Source: Phoronis australis
Taxonomy: Eukaryota; Phoronida; Phoronidae
Direction: 5' to 3'
DNA: 64,000 nucleotides
Assembly: GCA_002633005.1 (NCBI GenBank)
Contig: NMRA01000383.1
Location: 153,586 to 217,585 of the forward strand
The notes under the pieces were generated by a model. That model worked only from the letters and a program-made list of their open reading frames with translations, made no database searches and had not been told where the DNA came from. Below are positions 1 through 10,635 of this stretch, in pieces (within the stretch, counting starts at the first letter, position 1; every line of letters starts with the position of its first letter). Both the position numbers and the translations under genes were made by a program.

Positions 1-780
1 AGGTGCCTACATACCAAATTTCATGAAAATCCAATAAGGACTTGTGAAGATACAAAGGTAAGCGTAAAAAAATTAAAATTGCCACTAGGGGGCACACCGG
101 TAGTCGGATCCGTCCAAAAGTCGTCATCTTCCGTTGTTAACATCATATAAATATACTTACACAATTTCGTAAAGATCCTGCGAACGGTTTAGGAGATACA
201 GCCATAGGCGCAAAAAAAACAAAACTGCCACTAGGAGGCGCCACAGTAGTCGAAATCGTCGGAAAATCATCGTCAACCGTCCTCTACATAGTAAGCACAT
301 ACATGCCAATTTTCACAATCATCCTTTGAGCGGTTTGGTTGATAGAGGGGTGGAAGCACAAAAACAGACTCGAAAACAGTAAAAATGGCCACTAGGTGGC
401 GCAAACTATGTCGAATCCATCCGAAAACGGCAGGATAGCGTCATCTCACTACTAGGTGCCTACATACCAAATTTCATGAAAATCCGTTCAGGACTTTTGA
501 AGATACAAAGGTAAGCGTAAAAAACTAAAATTGCCACTCGGGGGCACACCGGTAGTCGGATCCATCCGAAAGTTCGCACATGCCGTCCCATTCATGAATG
601 GAACATATGTGCCAAATTTCATGAATGTATGTCAAAGGGTTTTGGAGATAGAGCAGCGGACGCCGGACGCCAGACGCCGGACGGACGCCGCCCGGACGGA
701 CGGACGGCCGGAAGGACGGACAGAGATGACGGCATAATGCGTCCATATATAAATATGTGGGCGCATAAAAAACACAATCA
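1..780 (+). repeat. Dispersed repeat, tandem-unit body plus 3' tail (CTCF-core-like motif)
   Basis: The body is built of head-to-tail units of roughly 150 bp. Each carries a core close to GCCACTAGGGGGC followed by a GTAGTCGGATCC-like stretch and a CAAATTTCATGAAAATCC block. The opening 40 bases recur at about 455-494. Cores lie at 82-95, 228-241, 389-402 and 534-547. The copy ends in a GC-rich GGACGGACGG simple repeat (655-720) and a tail with GATGACGGCATAATGCG and a TATGTGGGCGCATAAAA end. Partial copies recur at about 4665, 12965, 20385, 36430 (inverted) and 55350. No protein-coding potential is seen. The left end runs off the window. Confidence 0.75.
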
Positions 781-1410
781 TGTAAGCACAAATGATAATA
801 TTCAAAACGTTCTTTACGAACTTTAACCCTTGCTAACAAAGGTAGCCTATAAGCTTATGTTGATTCTTTGTACACAGTATCACGAGGGGAAAATGAGCAA
901 ATTTAGAGAGAACAAATTTTTGCCGAGTCCGTAGGCAGCTGGCATGCTTCCACCATTTGAAACTGATAGATTGCTTCCATTGCACCTTGCTTACTTCTTG
1001 GTAAAGTAATAATTGGCTGAAATATACCATTTAACTAGAATTTGTATGGGGCAGTATGGGTAACTGGTAGGCAACCGCTAATCAACACCTACTTCAGTCA
1101 GAGCAACAGTAACTTTTGGACACAAGAAGATGTCTGACAATCTAAATTCCAATTCGCTGGTAGCAATTTTATGTCTCCAAAGCAACATGGTTGTCAGTGG
1201 AATAGCACAAGCTTGGCTGCATCACAATGAGATGAAGTGACCGTTGATACCTGGGAGCTTTAACTAGCATAAATGTCTAGTATACAGTGACCACTGCATC
1301 TATTCTCCATCAGCCTGGACACTGCAAATGACTACTTCAAAAATTCTCGCCTGTAGGGCTCCACTTGACATTACCAGCTGAGCACAACACACAGGGGAAT
1401 CTCCAGAAGC
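781..1410. other. Intergenic DNA, nothing recognised
   Basis: No coding exon, RNA gene or clear repeat structure is visible between the dispersed repeat and the Harbinger-like element. Confidence 0.5.
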
Positions 1411-1939
1411 GTGTTCAACAGAGTGAGCGCCCGCTAACGTGTACTCGCGAACACAAGGAACAGCTCCTGAACAGCTGTGAGCGCTCAATGTGCGATCCAG
1501 TATGGCGACTCTAAAGCAGATTGTGTTGAACGTCTTAGCCGATGAGTTTAACACTAACAGTCCTTCCTATGGCGTACTGAGCGATAAATATGATTAATCT
1601 TTGCCAATAATTATTAATATCGGCAGCCCAAGACAACAACCTTGAAGGCTTTGGCCCGACAAGAAATTACGTCAAGGAAACTGTTCCTCGCTACAGCGAC
1701 CCGCAATTTAAGTCGCAGTTTCGGATGAGTCGGTCAACTTTTGAGGTTAGTTTTCGTGTTGCAGAACCATAATGGGTTCATATGTTGCAGACGTGAAGCC
1801 TTCGCAGGACGCCATCTTGGAAATCTAAGCGAACATGCTCTCGAGGTTGTTCGCGAACGCTCGCGAGCGCTAACGTGAACACAGCTGTTCAGGATGAGGG
1901 CGCTCAAATCGCTCGTGGGCGCTCACTCTATTGAACACG
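1411..1939. mobile_element. Deleted PIF/Harbinger-type DNA transposon with inverted ends
   Basis: The left end reads GTGTTCAACAGAGTGAGCGC. The reverse complement of the right end reads GTGTTCAATAGAGTGAGCGC, a 20-bp inverted repeat with one mismatch. Further inward, CTAACGTG and GAACAGCTGTG blocks are also found on both sides in opposite orientation. Between the ends lies a short fragment resembling the N-terminal part of a Harbinger-type transposase. The element is far too short for a full transposase, so it is a non-autonomous deletion derivative. Target duplications were not resolved. Confidence 0.6.
1611..1745 (+). pseudogene. PIF/Harbinger-type transposase N-terminal fragment
   Basis: The open frame follows an in-frame TAA at 1608-1610 and contains YVKETVPRYSDPQF followed by KSQFRMSRSTFE. 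It ends at GAG before GTTAGT, a plausible splice donor. A pattern of Y/F, V, P, Y, then F-x-S/H-x-F-R-M-S/T-R-x-T-F is typical of the region just before the DDE nuclease domain of Harbinger-derived transposases (the family that includes animal HARBI1). No downstream DDE exon is present before the element's right end at 1939, so the fragment cannot encode an active enzyme. Assignment is by motif only. Confidence 0.5.
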
Positions 1940-2200
1940 CTTGTGCTGTGACAGATATTCTCTCATGTTGACATCACCAGCTGAGTACAGCTAACAAGGG
2001 GATCTTATGTGACCTTACAACTCACAACACTTAATCACCATCAAAATGGTGAACAGTCTTAGAGCTCTACTTTAGTTAACACATGACAACAACAAGAAAA
2101 AAGATTTCTCCACTTTCTCAAGAGTGACAGCATTGCTCAAATAATTAAATTTCCAAATGCTGTTTGATGACAGGTATACAATATGGTCCTATCATGACAA

Positions 2201-2504
2201 CAGTAAAAATTCACCAATTTGGGACAGCCTCTAGGATTTGGAAATCTTTAGAGTTTGGGATACGGAATCTCTCACAAAAATTGAATTTTCTTCATTCTGT
2301 TATTTGAAACAAGGGCAATTTTTGCATTCGCCATATTTCTCAAATTTTAGACAATGTGAGTGGGTACTTTTGACATCTTTGTTGTGATTTTCATTCTTAA
2401 ATTTGGGATGGCCAATATTGCCTAATTCTAGAATTTAGGAGAAGCTTCGACTCCAAGCAAAATAATTAATTTTTCACTGTCCCAAATTGGACAAATTTTT
2501 ACTG
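2201..2504. mobile_element. MITE-like element with about 27-bp terminal inverted repeats
   Basis: The left end starts CAGTAAAAATTCACCAATTT. The reverse complement of the right end starts CAGTAAAAATTTGTCCAATT. Both continue into GGGACAG. The element is about 300 bp and has no ORF of note. Related internal sequence (GGCCAATATTGCCTA) recurs near 10870, and the left end recurs near 48470 (AAAAATTACCAATTTGGGACAG). Confidence 0.65.
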
Positions 2505-2619
2505 AGTGAATCATCTAAAGCTGCAAATGAGGCAAGACTTACGTACTACCATAAAATTATCACCGCTTCTGAAATCAGTGTCAACAGCAACTTGAACAGG
2601 ACTTCCATCTCCATGCCAC

Positions 2620-2706
2620 ACAAGTCCTGCCCACGCCACACAAGTCCTGCCCACGCCACACAAGTCCTGCTCCACTCCACACAAGTCTTGCCCATGCCAC
2701 ACAAAT
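2620..2706. repeat. 20-bp minisatellite, about 4 copies
   Basis: The unit CACACAAGTCCTGCCCACGC is repeated about four times with a few substitutions. It makes short artefactual ORFs on both strands. Confidence 0.85.
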
Positions 2707-4664
2707 AATATTCTGGGGTAAAACATTATGCATGTACCTCACATTCAAACTAATCATTCAAATCTTAAATATGTACTTTTTAAAATGTTGATGCATTCTT
2801 GGCAAGTTTTGTTACACATACTTGACAAATTTTGCAAAATTATGACCAGATTGACAAACTTATACGTATTTTCCATTAGTTGAAGTCTATTGAATTTCTG
2901 TTTTCTTTTTAAACATCAAGACCAAGGCTTCATTTCCAAATAATACTTCGTAGAACCTTGATAAGACCTACTCTTATATCCTGGTAACAATTGTGATTGA
3001 CTGGGAAGTAGAGGGCTTATACAGTCATCTAGAAGGTTGATCACTTAGATAACAAGCTGCCCAGTAGTAAAACTTGAGTTGAATTGTGCTTCAACAAAAG
3101 TTAAACAGCCCTTACTGAAGATAAGGCAACCTGGAACAATGTTGAATTGGACTAGGCTTTATAATTCCACAAATCACCATCAAGTATATGGCAGTTACAG
3201 ACACAAGTTTGTGTTCAATCACATTTTATCACCAAGGCCAAAACTAGTCGCATATAGCCCACCCCGTCGCTGCCACACCCATCATTGGGTCATCCCACCC
3301 TATTGTCGCCACGCCCGTCACTGGGTCACCCTTCTCTCCCCCCCATAGGAGAGGGAGCCCCCAGTCCTGGATCCTCCTTTATATAGCAGGAGCATGTATG
3401 TGCTGGCGCTATAAATAGTTTGATTTAGCAGACATAAAATGAAGTATTAGCTCACAGATTAATAGATCAAGCACTGGTTACCATGGCAACACTACTAGTC
3501 AAATGGCCACAGAACATCTGGCATCAGAGATGTTGATATCAATTACACAGTGGCACTGCCTTTCACAACGCTGACCCACATCTCAAAAACTTTAAACCCT
3601 CAAGAAAAATTTATTTAGCTGAGTCAGCTAATAGTCATGGTGTACTAATCATTACCACAAGGCAAGGAAGTGCGAAATGAAAGCTCACAAGCTAGTGTAT
3701 TTTGGTCTTAACAGTGAGCAGACCTATGACCTAAACTATATATAAGTAGTCTAGACAATTGTCAATAAATGTTGTAACAGATGCAGTGGAATTGTGACTT
3801 AGAATAGCAATCACCAACAGGGCCTTCCTCAGATTACACACTCATAGAACTCTCCTTTGTCTCTGAGGTAAGAATATGCAGTGTTTTCAGTGACCTAGTT
3901 TTGCAATATGAGCCACCCTTTCACTCAGGTCCAAAACCATTGAGGTGAATATCCGTGGAAATATTCCCAATTTCAACCATTTAAAAACAACGGTATCTTC
4001 AAGAAAGGGTATTGAGGCAGGTTTAAAATTAACCGGAATTTGCTATATCCACTCGTTCTGCATTCGCTTCTCATTGGCTGATTGATGCCAGGAAGGCCAC
4101 GAACTTAAACATCAGGCATCCATGGCTATTTGTCAAGTTAATCCAACTTTCTGCCCTCAGAATTGCAGACCACAGCACATCAGTAATACTTCATGTACAT
4201 TGGTAGAACGAATAGAGTAATGCAGCCCAGAAAAATTAGTAAAGAATACAACAAGAAAGAAGATGTGGAACTCCAATGGCGCACAAAAAAGTGCCTGATG
4301 AATATTGTGACATTGTAAGTAAATACAGTGAAACTGGAGTGTTGCTGTGTAATGATTTGGGAAGGCCCTATTGCATTGGTCCCATAAATAGAGAGCAGAA
4401 CTACAACTAATATTTCAATCTCACAAGAATAAGCAAAACCAAAGCTTTTTACATATTTAAAACAAGCATAAAACAAAGAATTGCTAGCCTTCTGGGCTAC
4501 AAAACAAAAATCATGTCGCTTCTAAGCTTGTGCTAAATTCGAAACCTTTTAAACGATGACTAAAAAAGCATAAATTCAAACCTCAGTGAATGAAAGTAGT
4601 CTCCTTTCCAAGATAAAACATCAATTCTATATTCTCTCTTTTTTCAATAAAGAGCATTCCAAGA
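2707..4664. other. Intergenic DNA, nothing recognised
   Basis: No convincing coding exon is visible on either strand. A C-rich stretch near 3255-3365 contains a degenerate direct repeat (CACCCATCATTGGGTCA and CGCCCGTCACTGGGTCA) but has no recognised function. Confidence 0.45.
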
Positions 4665-4885
4665 TGAATGTAAATGAACATGTCGGCAAAATATCCCAAA
4701 CATCCATCCAATGGTTTTGAAGATACAGCAGTGAACGCCAGAAGCCACAAGAACGCATGTACTAGGATGACAGCATAATGCACCCAACTATACCATACAT
4801 ACAATACTATAATACAATACAACACAATACAATGCACCACAATATACCACACATAATGTGACTGCATAAAAAGCAACATACAAGG
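4665..4885 (+). repeat. Partial copy of the dispersed repeat (3' tail)
   Basis: It holds the block ending GGTTTTGAAGATACAGCAG, then GATGACAGCATAATGCACCC, and finally ATAATGTGACTGCATAAAAA, matching the tail of the copy at 1-780. A low-complexity AATAC/ACAAT run (about 4795-4850) has expanded inside the tail. Confidence 0.6.
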
Positions 4886-5415
4886 GGGTCCAAACAACGA
4901 AAATTACTTATTGACATTGATTAAAAAAGTACTATCCATGATATTCATAGGTATTCACTGTGATATTACGTTTGTTTTAACATAACTACACCTGATGGAT
5001 CCTACTCAGTACTTGCTAATTGTCTACATCTTATGATATCAATGACATTGTCTTTTAATTAGTCACTGGTCATGAGAAAGGGAAAAGGAGTGATGTCAAA
5101 TGGAGCTCTTCTCATATAGTACTAGTGGTGTTGTGGAAAATTGCAAAATGGCCATCCCGTCCAAAAAGAGGAGTAACTCTGCCGATAATTAAGCAAACCT
5201 ATCTGGCAAATGTTAAGATGAGGATAATTGGTTTACCAAAATCTGTGAGAAGTGGAAAACAAAAACGATGCCAGAGAGCAGTATGAAAATGATGTTTGGA
5301 TGTTAGTCATCGGTAGGTACAATAGCCTGTGAGTAAAAACACCCAAAAATCAGTTCTAAATGAAGTCTTGCGAAGATGATGTGAAATTAAGAAAGTTGCA
5401 TATCATAAAATCTGG

Positions 5416-5847
5416 TACTGTATTCGCCCTAACAAGCGCCCATGACCCTATAGGCACCCCCCGCCCACACGTTTTCAGACTTTAATAAAATAACCGCCCA
5501 GTCCGTGAACGCCGTGTACACGCGAAAAATGCCTTCCCTACAGTTCTAAGTTGACCTATCGACAATCGAGGCAGCGACGCATCAGTCGGTGAGTTTTCGC
5601 ACTGGGATTTTCTGAAAAATGCTCGTAATTTAACAACAAAGTTTGATAACGATGCACTGCTATTTTGTAGAAACTCTGTCTTAGGTTACAGATGCGTCAC
5701 AGAGCGTAAATTTGATGAATTCTAGCTTACAATTTCACCTGTTTCGGAGACCAGGTTTCAACCACTAGGCACTTTGGGCTATAAGTGCCCCCTTCCTGAA
5801 GCAAATTTTTCTAAGCGCCCTGGGTGCTTTTTAGGGCGAATTTGGTA
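5416..5847. mobile_element. MITE-like element, probable TA target duplication
   Basis: The left end TACTGTATTCGCCCTAACAA is matched by the right end read on the minus strand, TACCAAATTCGCCCTAAAAA. The similarity continues through AGCGCCC/AGCACCC. If the terminal TA is the target duplication this would fit a Tc1/mariner-like non-autonomous element. There is no ORF inside. Confidence 0.6.
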
Positions 5848-6060
5848 TGTAAGGTTAGTTCACATTCAAATTAACGTTTCTGTTCACAGTGCAATGCAAT
5901 TAATGCCGAATATAAGACCATGATCACATACATACCAGGTTTTAAAATAGCTCTTTTCTGTTCAGGAAGCATTCAAGAACAGATTCAAAGTCAATGTTGC
6001 AAGGAATAGACACATGATGCATTATAAAGTGACTATTGTCACTATATTAACTGTATGTAC

Positions 6061-7215
6061 CTGCTTTCTTCCCACTGCCTCCACAGATTCATTGGATAGA
6101 GGGCGCTCCTTGACGACCCAATTGTACTTGCGCATGTTGACCGGCAGGCCCATCTTCTCATACTCTTCATACTGACTGGTCAGCTGGTCATGACAGTCTG
6201 TGCAGATGACCACACTACTACCCTGGTCCACTACCAGTGACCGTGGAGGTCGAGGGTGCGACTCCAGAAACGGAAATTGCTTGATAAGGATGACACGCGC
6301 TCGTCTACGTTTGAACCTAACGCTGCAGACAAAACAGGTCATACCACTAGGGTTATATGTGCGCAACCAACGATTGCGATCCCTGAGGTCTGGCGAGAGT
6401 TCGTAGTCATTCCATTGCTGGACAAGATTCAAAGAGCACAGGACACATACTATGACAGTGCCCTCTTCAGAGATCGGCTCTGCTTCATCGGCATTCTTAT
6501 GGTTACTAAGGAACGGGAAAAACGGACTAACACCATCACCAACAGCAGTCTTCTTTGGGCAGGAGCTGAGGATAATGGCTTGTCCAAGCTGGCACTTCAC
6601 ACCACAAAGGAAACATGTGTTGGTGATTGACTGTGAGTCGCTCAACCGTGCATCCTCATTACTGTCTGAAGCATTTGATGCGCGACGGGAAGAGACTCGA
6701 GATGGTAAGCCGCCAATCATGGTTGTCAATGAAGCATGATGTGGTGGCATGGTAGCTACAGCCAAGAGACCCACCGACTTGGATGGGTTGGGTACAGGAG
6801 ACACATGATCAGGGTACACCTCCACACTTAATGGATTAGTTGCACTTAGCTTACTGCCAGTGTTTGAAACTGGCGACCGATTGGCAAGGTGATACGTCTG
6901 CTCATGTTCAATCACATTCCTTTCGCGGAAACTTTTCCATTGAGCCTTTAAACTCTTGTAGCATGTCCGGCACGTGCGAACACGCTTTTTCGAGTCAAGT
7001 GCTTTAGCTCCTGTAGCTGGTTGCACCGAGACCAGAAACGGCAAAAACATGTTCTCACCAGCTGGTTCTGTAGCAATCTTTTTGGAAGAGTCAGCCTCAG
7101 TTCGCTGACCACAAATATAGCAGACAATCTGCTGTTGCACTTTTGTTTCTGGTCCTGACACAGACGAAATTGAACCTTCTTGCGCTGTACTGCCACAAGA
7201 CTGATGTTGCTGTTT

Positions 7216-7250
<35 letters not shown>

Positions 7251-8007
7251 GGTAGGCCAGCCATTGTCTGTACATCGACTGATGACACATTGTACATACC
7301 GTCGTTACACCATGCTTGTTCAAGGGAGACGCTCCCTGGTATGGTTTAGCTGCTTCCAGAGAAGGAAAGTAGGGCGCGCCATGTGGTTGTGGCCGGGAGG
7401 AAACATGGCGCGCAACATCCAACGGTTCCGTTTTACCACAAGTGAAACATATGAACATTCCTTGAGGCTCCATTGTGAGGTCATCCTTGCACAATGGAGT
7501 TCCTCTCTCTGACTTTGTTTCATTGGATTCCCGGTGTACACTAAGGTCCAAAGGAGCAGGATCATCAAAGCTGGTGGAACCCTTAAATGTGTCACTAGTT
7601 CGTTCTCGACTAAGCAATGGAGAGTACACAGCACTGCCCGACTCGGGGAAACAGTTGTATCCATTTCCATTAAACGGCACACCCATTAACTGAGCCACAA
7701 ACTCACCCTGTAGCTCAGGTTCTGCCCCTGTGAAGTGCCGGTTGTCAGCACGCTTCAGCCAGTATAATCGCTTCAAGTGACTAGTATTAGACTGTTCAAA
7801 CGAGTTCCACTGCTGCATAAGAAAGAAGTAGCAGACATTGCACGCCTTCACTACACCGTCAGGACCTGGTCGTTGACAGCCACGGGGAGGATCGTGGTGT
7901 TGGAGGAAAGGAAAGTAGGGTCCATCATCACGAGACTTGGAGCATAAGTCAAGACTGGCTCCCTGGTTACTGCCACAGACAAAGCACACATTCCCAGTCT
8001 TCAACAT
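6061..8007 (-). CDS. Unrecognised protein with five C2..C2 cysteine modules, polyQ and PLDLS motif (large exon)
   Basis: The ORF opens at ATG 8007 and reads 649 codons to 6061, where AAGCAG meets GTACATAC, a good splice donor. Reading on into the putative intron would end 12 codons later at 6022. A TTTTTTGTAG acceptor sits just before the ATG (exon edge near 8019), so a 5' exon is likely. Five modules follow C-F/Y-x-C-G, about 20-30 residues, an F-x-P-F-L block, then V-x-x-C-x-x-C-x5-Q-W. Cysteine pairs lie near residues 8/11 and 56/59, 187/190 and 238/241, 295/298 and 346/349, 465/468 and 521/524, 558/561 and 602/605. Each looks like a four-cysteine zinc site. The fifth has Q-Y for Q-W. PLDLS near residue 152 is the CtBP-binding consensus, and 12 glutamines follow module 2. 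Nuclear corepressor function is inference; I do not recognise the family. Confidence 0.8.
7216..7251 (-). repeat. CAA repeat encoding polyglutamine
   Basis: Twelve CAA codons in a row encode the polyQ tract after the second cysteine module. The pure trinucleotide run is probably length-polymorphic. On the plus strand it makes spurious polyvaline and polyleucine ORFs. Confidence 0.85.
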
Positions 8008-8019
8008 GACTAGATGGTT

Positions 8020-10344
8020 CTACAAAAAACAGACACGACAACAATTACGACACGGTTTCCGTAAGCAAGTTTCAGTTAAATGGCTGGTCAAAAATCTTAA
8101 AATAGGGACGAGTTTTTGAGAAAAGTGAGCTCTATATATGACCAACTGACAAGAAATCAATGTTGATCTACAGACAAATGATGAGGCTTGTTATTTGTGA
8201 TTAAGAGAGTGAACGTGTGCAGAACGGAAAGTAGACTTGATAAAAACACTGTGGCCCATCTTTTGATGAATTTTGAGACAGACACTTAGAAATGAATCAT
8301 AGTGAATTCTGGTAATTCAGTTTTCAATATGCAAAATGCAAACACAAAACACTGAAAATGTTGACATTTGTTCAACGTCCTAGTTCTAATACATGCAAAA
8401 CAAAAATTGAAAATCCCATATATTTATTTTGGTGATATGAATTTCTCATGGAATTCATGCTCATTATAGATGTTGGTGATTTTACAGATGGTCAATGGTC
8501 AAAAATGCAATGCTCCCCAGCTCTGACATGTGATGATGTGAACATTGATTTAAATGGGCAGGGTTTATCAGGGCTACATTTCTCTTGACACAAGACACTT
8601 CCGATGCACTTGGAGCGAAAAATTTTTGCTTACTTTGAAAAAACATTGGTGGTTATGGTCAGTATCCTGATTCATTTTGAGTCCTTCATCTCATTACTAA
8701 AAGAAAAAAGAGTCTACTCACATTAGGTTTAGTCAAGGTCTCATGCCATCCAATTGTATGCAGGTTTATAAACACCATGGCTTGGCAAGAGTCACACTAT
8801 TGGTATTACAGTTATTACATTATAATTACCCACCAGTGACACAGAGACCCGAGGGTGGCTTATTTCATTAAATTTCAATTAACAAAAAACGTTTCATAGG
8901 GGATTTCTTTCAATGTTTGCCCTACTTTTCCAAAACTTGAGGTCCATTGGACCCACCTTCAAATAATTTTTGGGGTTCGTTTGAATTTTTTGGGGTCCAT
9001 GAAACTCAGTCCCAAAATCTTTAAAAACACACTCGCTAAGTATGAGACAAGTTTTTGTTTTTCATAATATTCGTCTGTTTCGGCGCCACTTTTGTGACTG
9101 TAATATCGAGTATACCCCTTATCGGACCAATTGTAACACGATATTCTGGTCCACACTGTAATGACCTACTTACAAAGTATCGATGCTGTGCATTTGGCTT
9201 CGGAGAATGAAACAATCAAGCAGTGCTTCTATGAACGAAAGGTATGGTATGGTAATCAATGAACGAAAGATATGGTATGGTAATCAAAGAAAAGTATTAT
9301 TTTCATTTGTGTTTAATTTTATTTATCACCTTTGAATAAAAAGTTGGGTCCAAGGTGACACACTCATCGAGTCAATTTGCGTCTTTTACAGCTTGGTTGG
9401 GTCAAATGACGCAAAAACACAGCCTCAGGAGAACACTAGTTTTGTAGGCCACTTGCATGAACAAGCGCAGCACCTAAGCAACACATCCCCCTATAAACCA
9501 CAATAGCACACTGAGCATCCCTGAAGATCCCTGGGCAAAAAGCTTGATTACAATTACAAACATAGGAAGCCAAACTGAATGACAGATTTTGAAATTTGAG
9601 TCACCATTATTGGTATTGAGGACATATTTGATTTTCAATTTTGGTTTTGCATGTTGGACTAAGAATTGAGAATTTTAAGCAAAGAATATTTGACATTTGT
9701 TTTTGCATATATCGAAAATAAACAGAATGCACATAAACAATACAACTGTAATTACAAGCTTTTTACTTGCATTGAATATCACTTAGGCAACATATAATAC
9801 ATCAGACAAGAGGAATATCATTGGAATTTCTGAACAGAAAATTAACATGAAGAATACAGAATCTCTGTTTATTAGCCCAGACTTTGTAAAACAAGACAGT
9901 TTATAAAATTCTGAAGATTTTTATCAAGTCAATCAGCCTTAACAAAACATAAACATTACAATTGTCCCAATTGTTTTCATACAAAAGTAAAGTACAGTAT
10001 CATACAGTTACCTCTTTAACAACCCATTTTTAAACAAGGTAACCCATCAGACTCCAAATTTGGCCAACATTCATTCAGTGGTTGAACCCTACATATCCCT
10101 GACCCAACACTGTCAAAGCTGACAAAAGAACACACACACTTATCAGATGGTGTTTATCCCCCAAACTTTCTTATCGTAAGTGCAAAAATTTCGTCACACT
10201 CTGCCTTGGCCATCCGTTGAGTACCTGACTCCAGGCACACCTGCCTTATATCAGTGACTGGAGACAATCAACAGGTAAATACTTACTGCAGATAACAAAA
10301 AAACAAATCCAATGAATGACAGCAGGGGCAGGTGCTCTATTATA
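8020..10344. other. Intergenic/intronic DNA, no gene recognised
   Basis: No coding exon is recognised. It contains a two-copy direct repeat of about 28 bp at 9229-9287 (ATGAACGAAAG then TATGGTATGGTAATCA). The rest is AT-rich unique-looking sequence. Confidence 0.45.
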
Positions 10345-10635
10345 TAAACAAGATAATACTGTGGCACTGTTGGCTCTGACTGGACAGGGGTTCCTAACCA
10401 TGTACAAGGTTATACAGTGTTATTGTTGGCTCTGACTGGACAGGGGCTCCTAACCATGTACAAGGTTATACAGTGTTATTGTTGGCTCTGACTGGACAGG
10501 GGTTCCTAACCATGTACAAGGTTATACAGTGTTATTGTTGGCTCTGACTGGACAGGGGTTCCTAACCATGTACAAGGTAATACTGTGGCACTGTTGGCTC
10601 TGACTGGACAGGGCATTCTCAGCATGTACAGCACT
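10345..10635. repeat. 56-bp minisatellite, about 5 copies
   Basis: TGGCTCTGACTGGACAGGGG begins at 10371, 10427, 10483, 10539 and 10595, an exact 56-bp period. The outer copies differ (CTGTGGCACTG in place of CAGTGTTATTG), while inner copies are almost identical. Confidence 0.9.

Noticed and set aside
6022-6060. Extension of the cysteine-module protein to the stop at 6022
   Set aside because: A strong GTACAT donor sits at 6060, and the 12 extra residues look like intron read-through. Kept only as an alternative end.
7143-7512. Plus-strand ORFs with polyvaline or polyleucine
   Set aside because: They are shadows of the CAA polyglutamine tract and coding frame on the minus strand.
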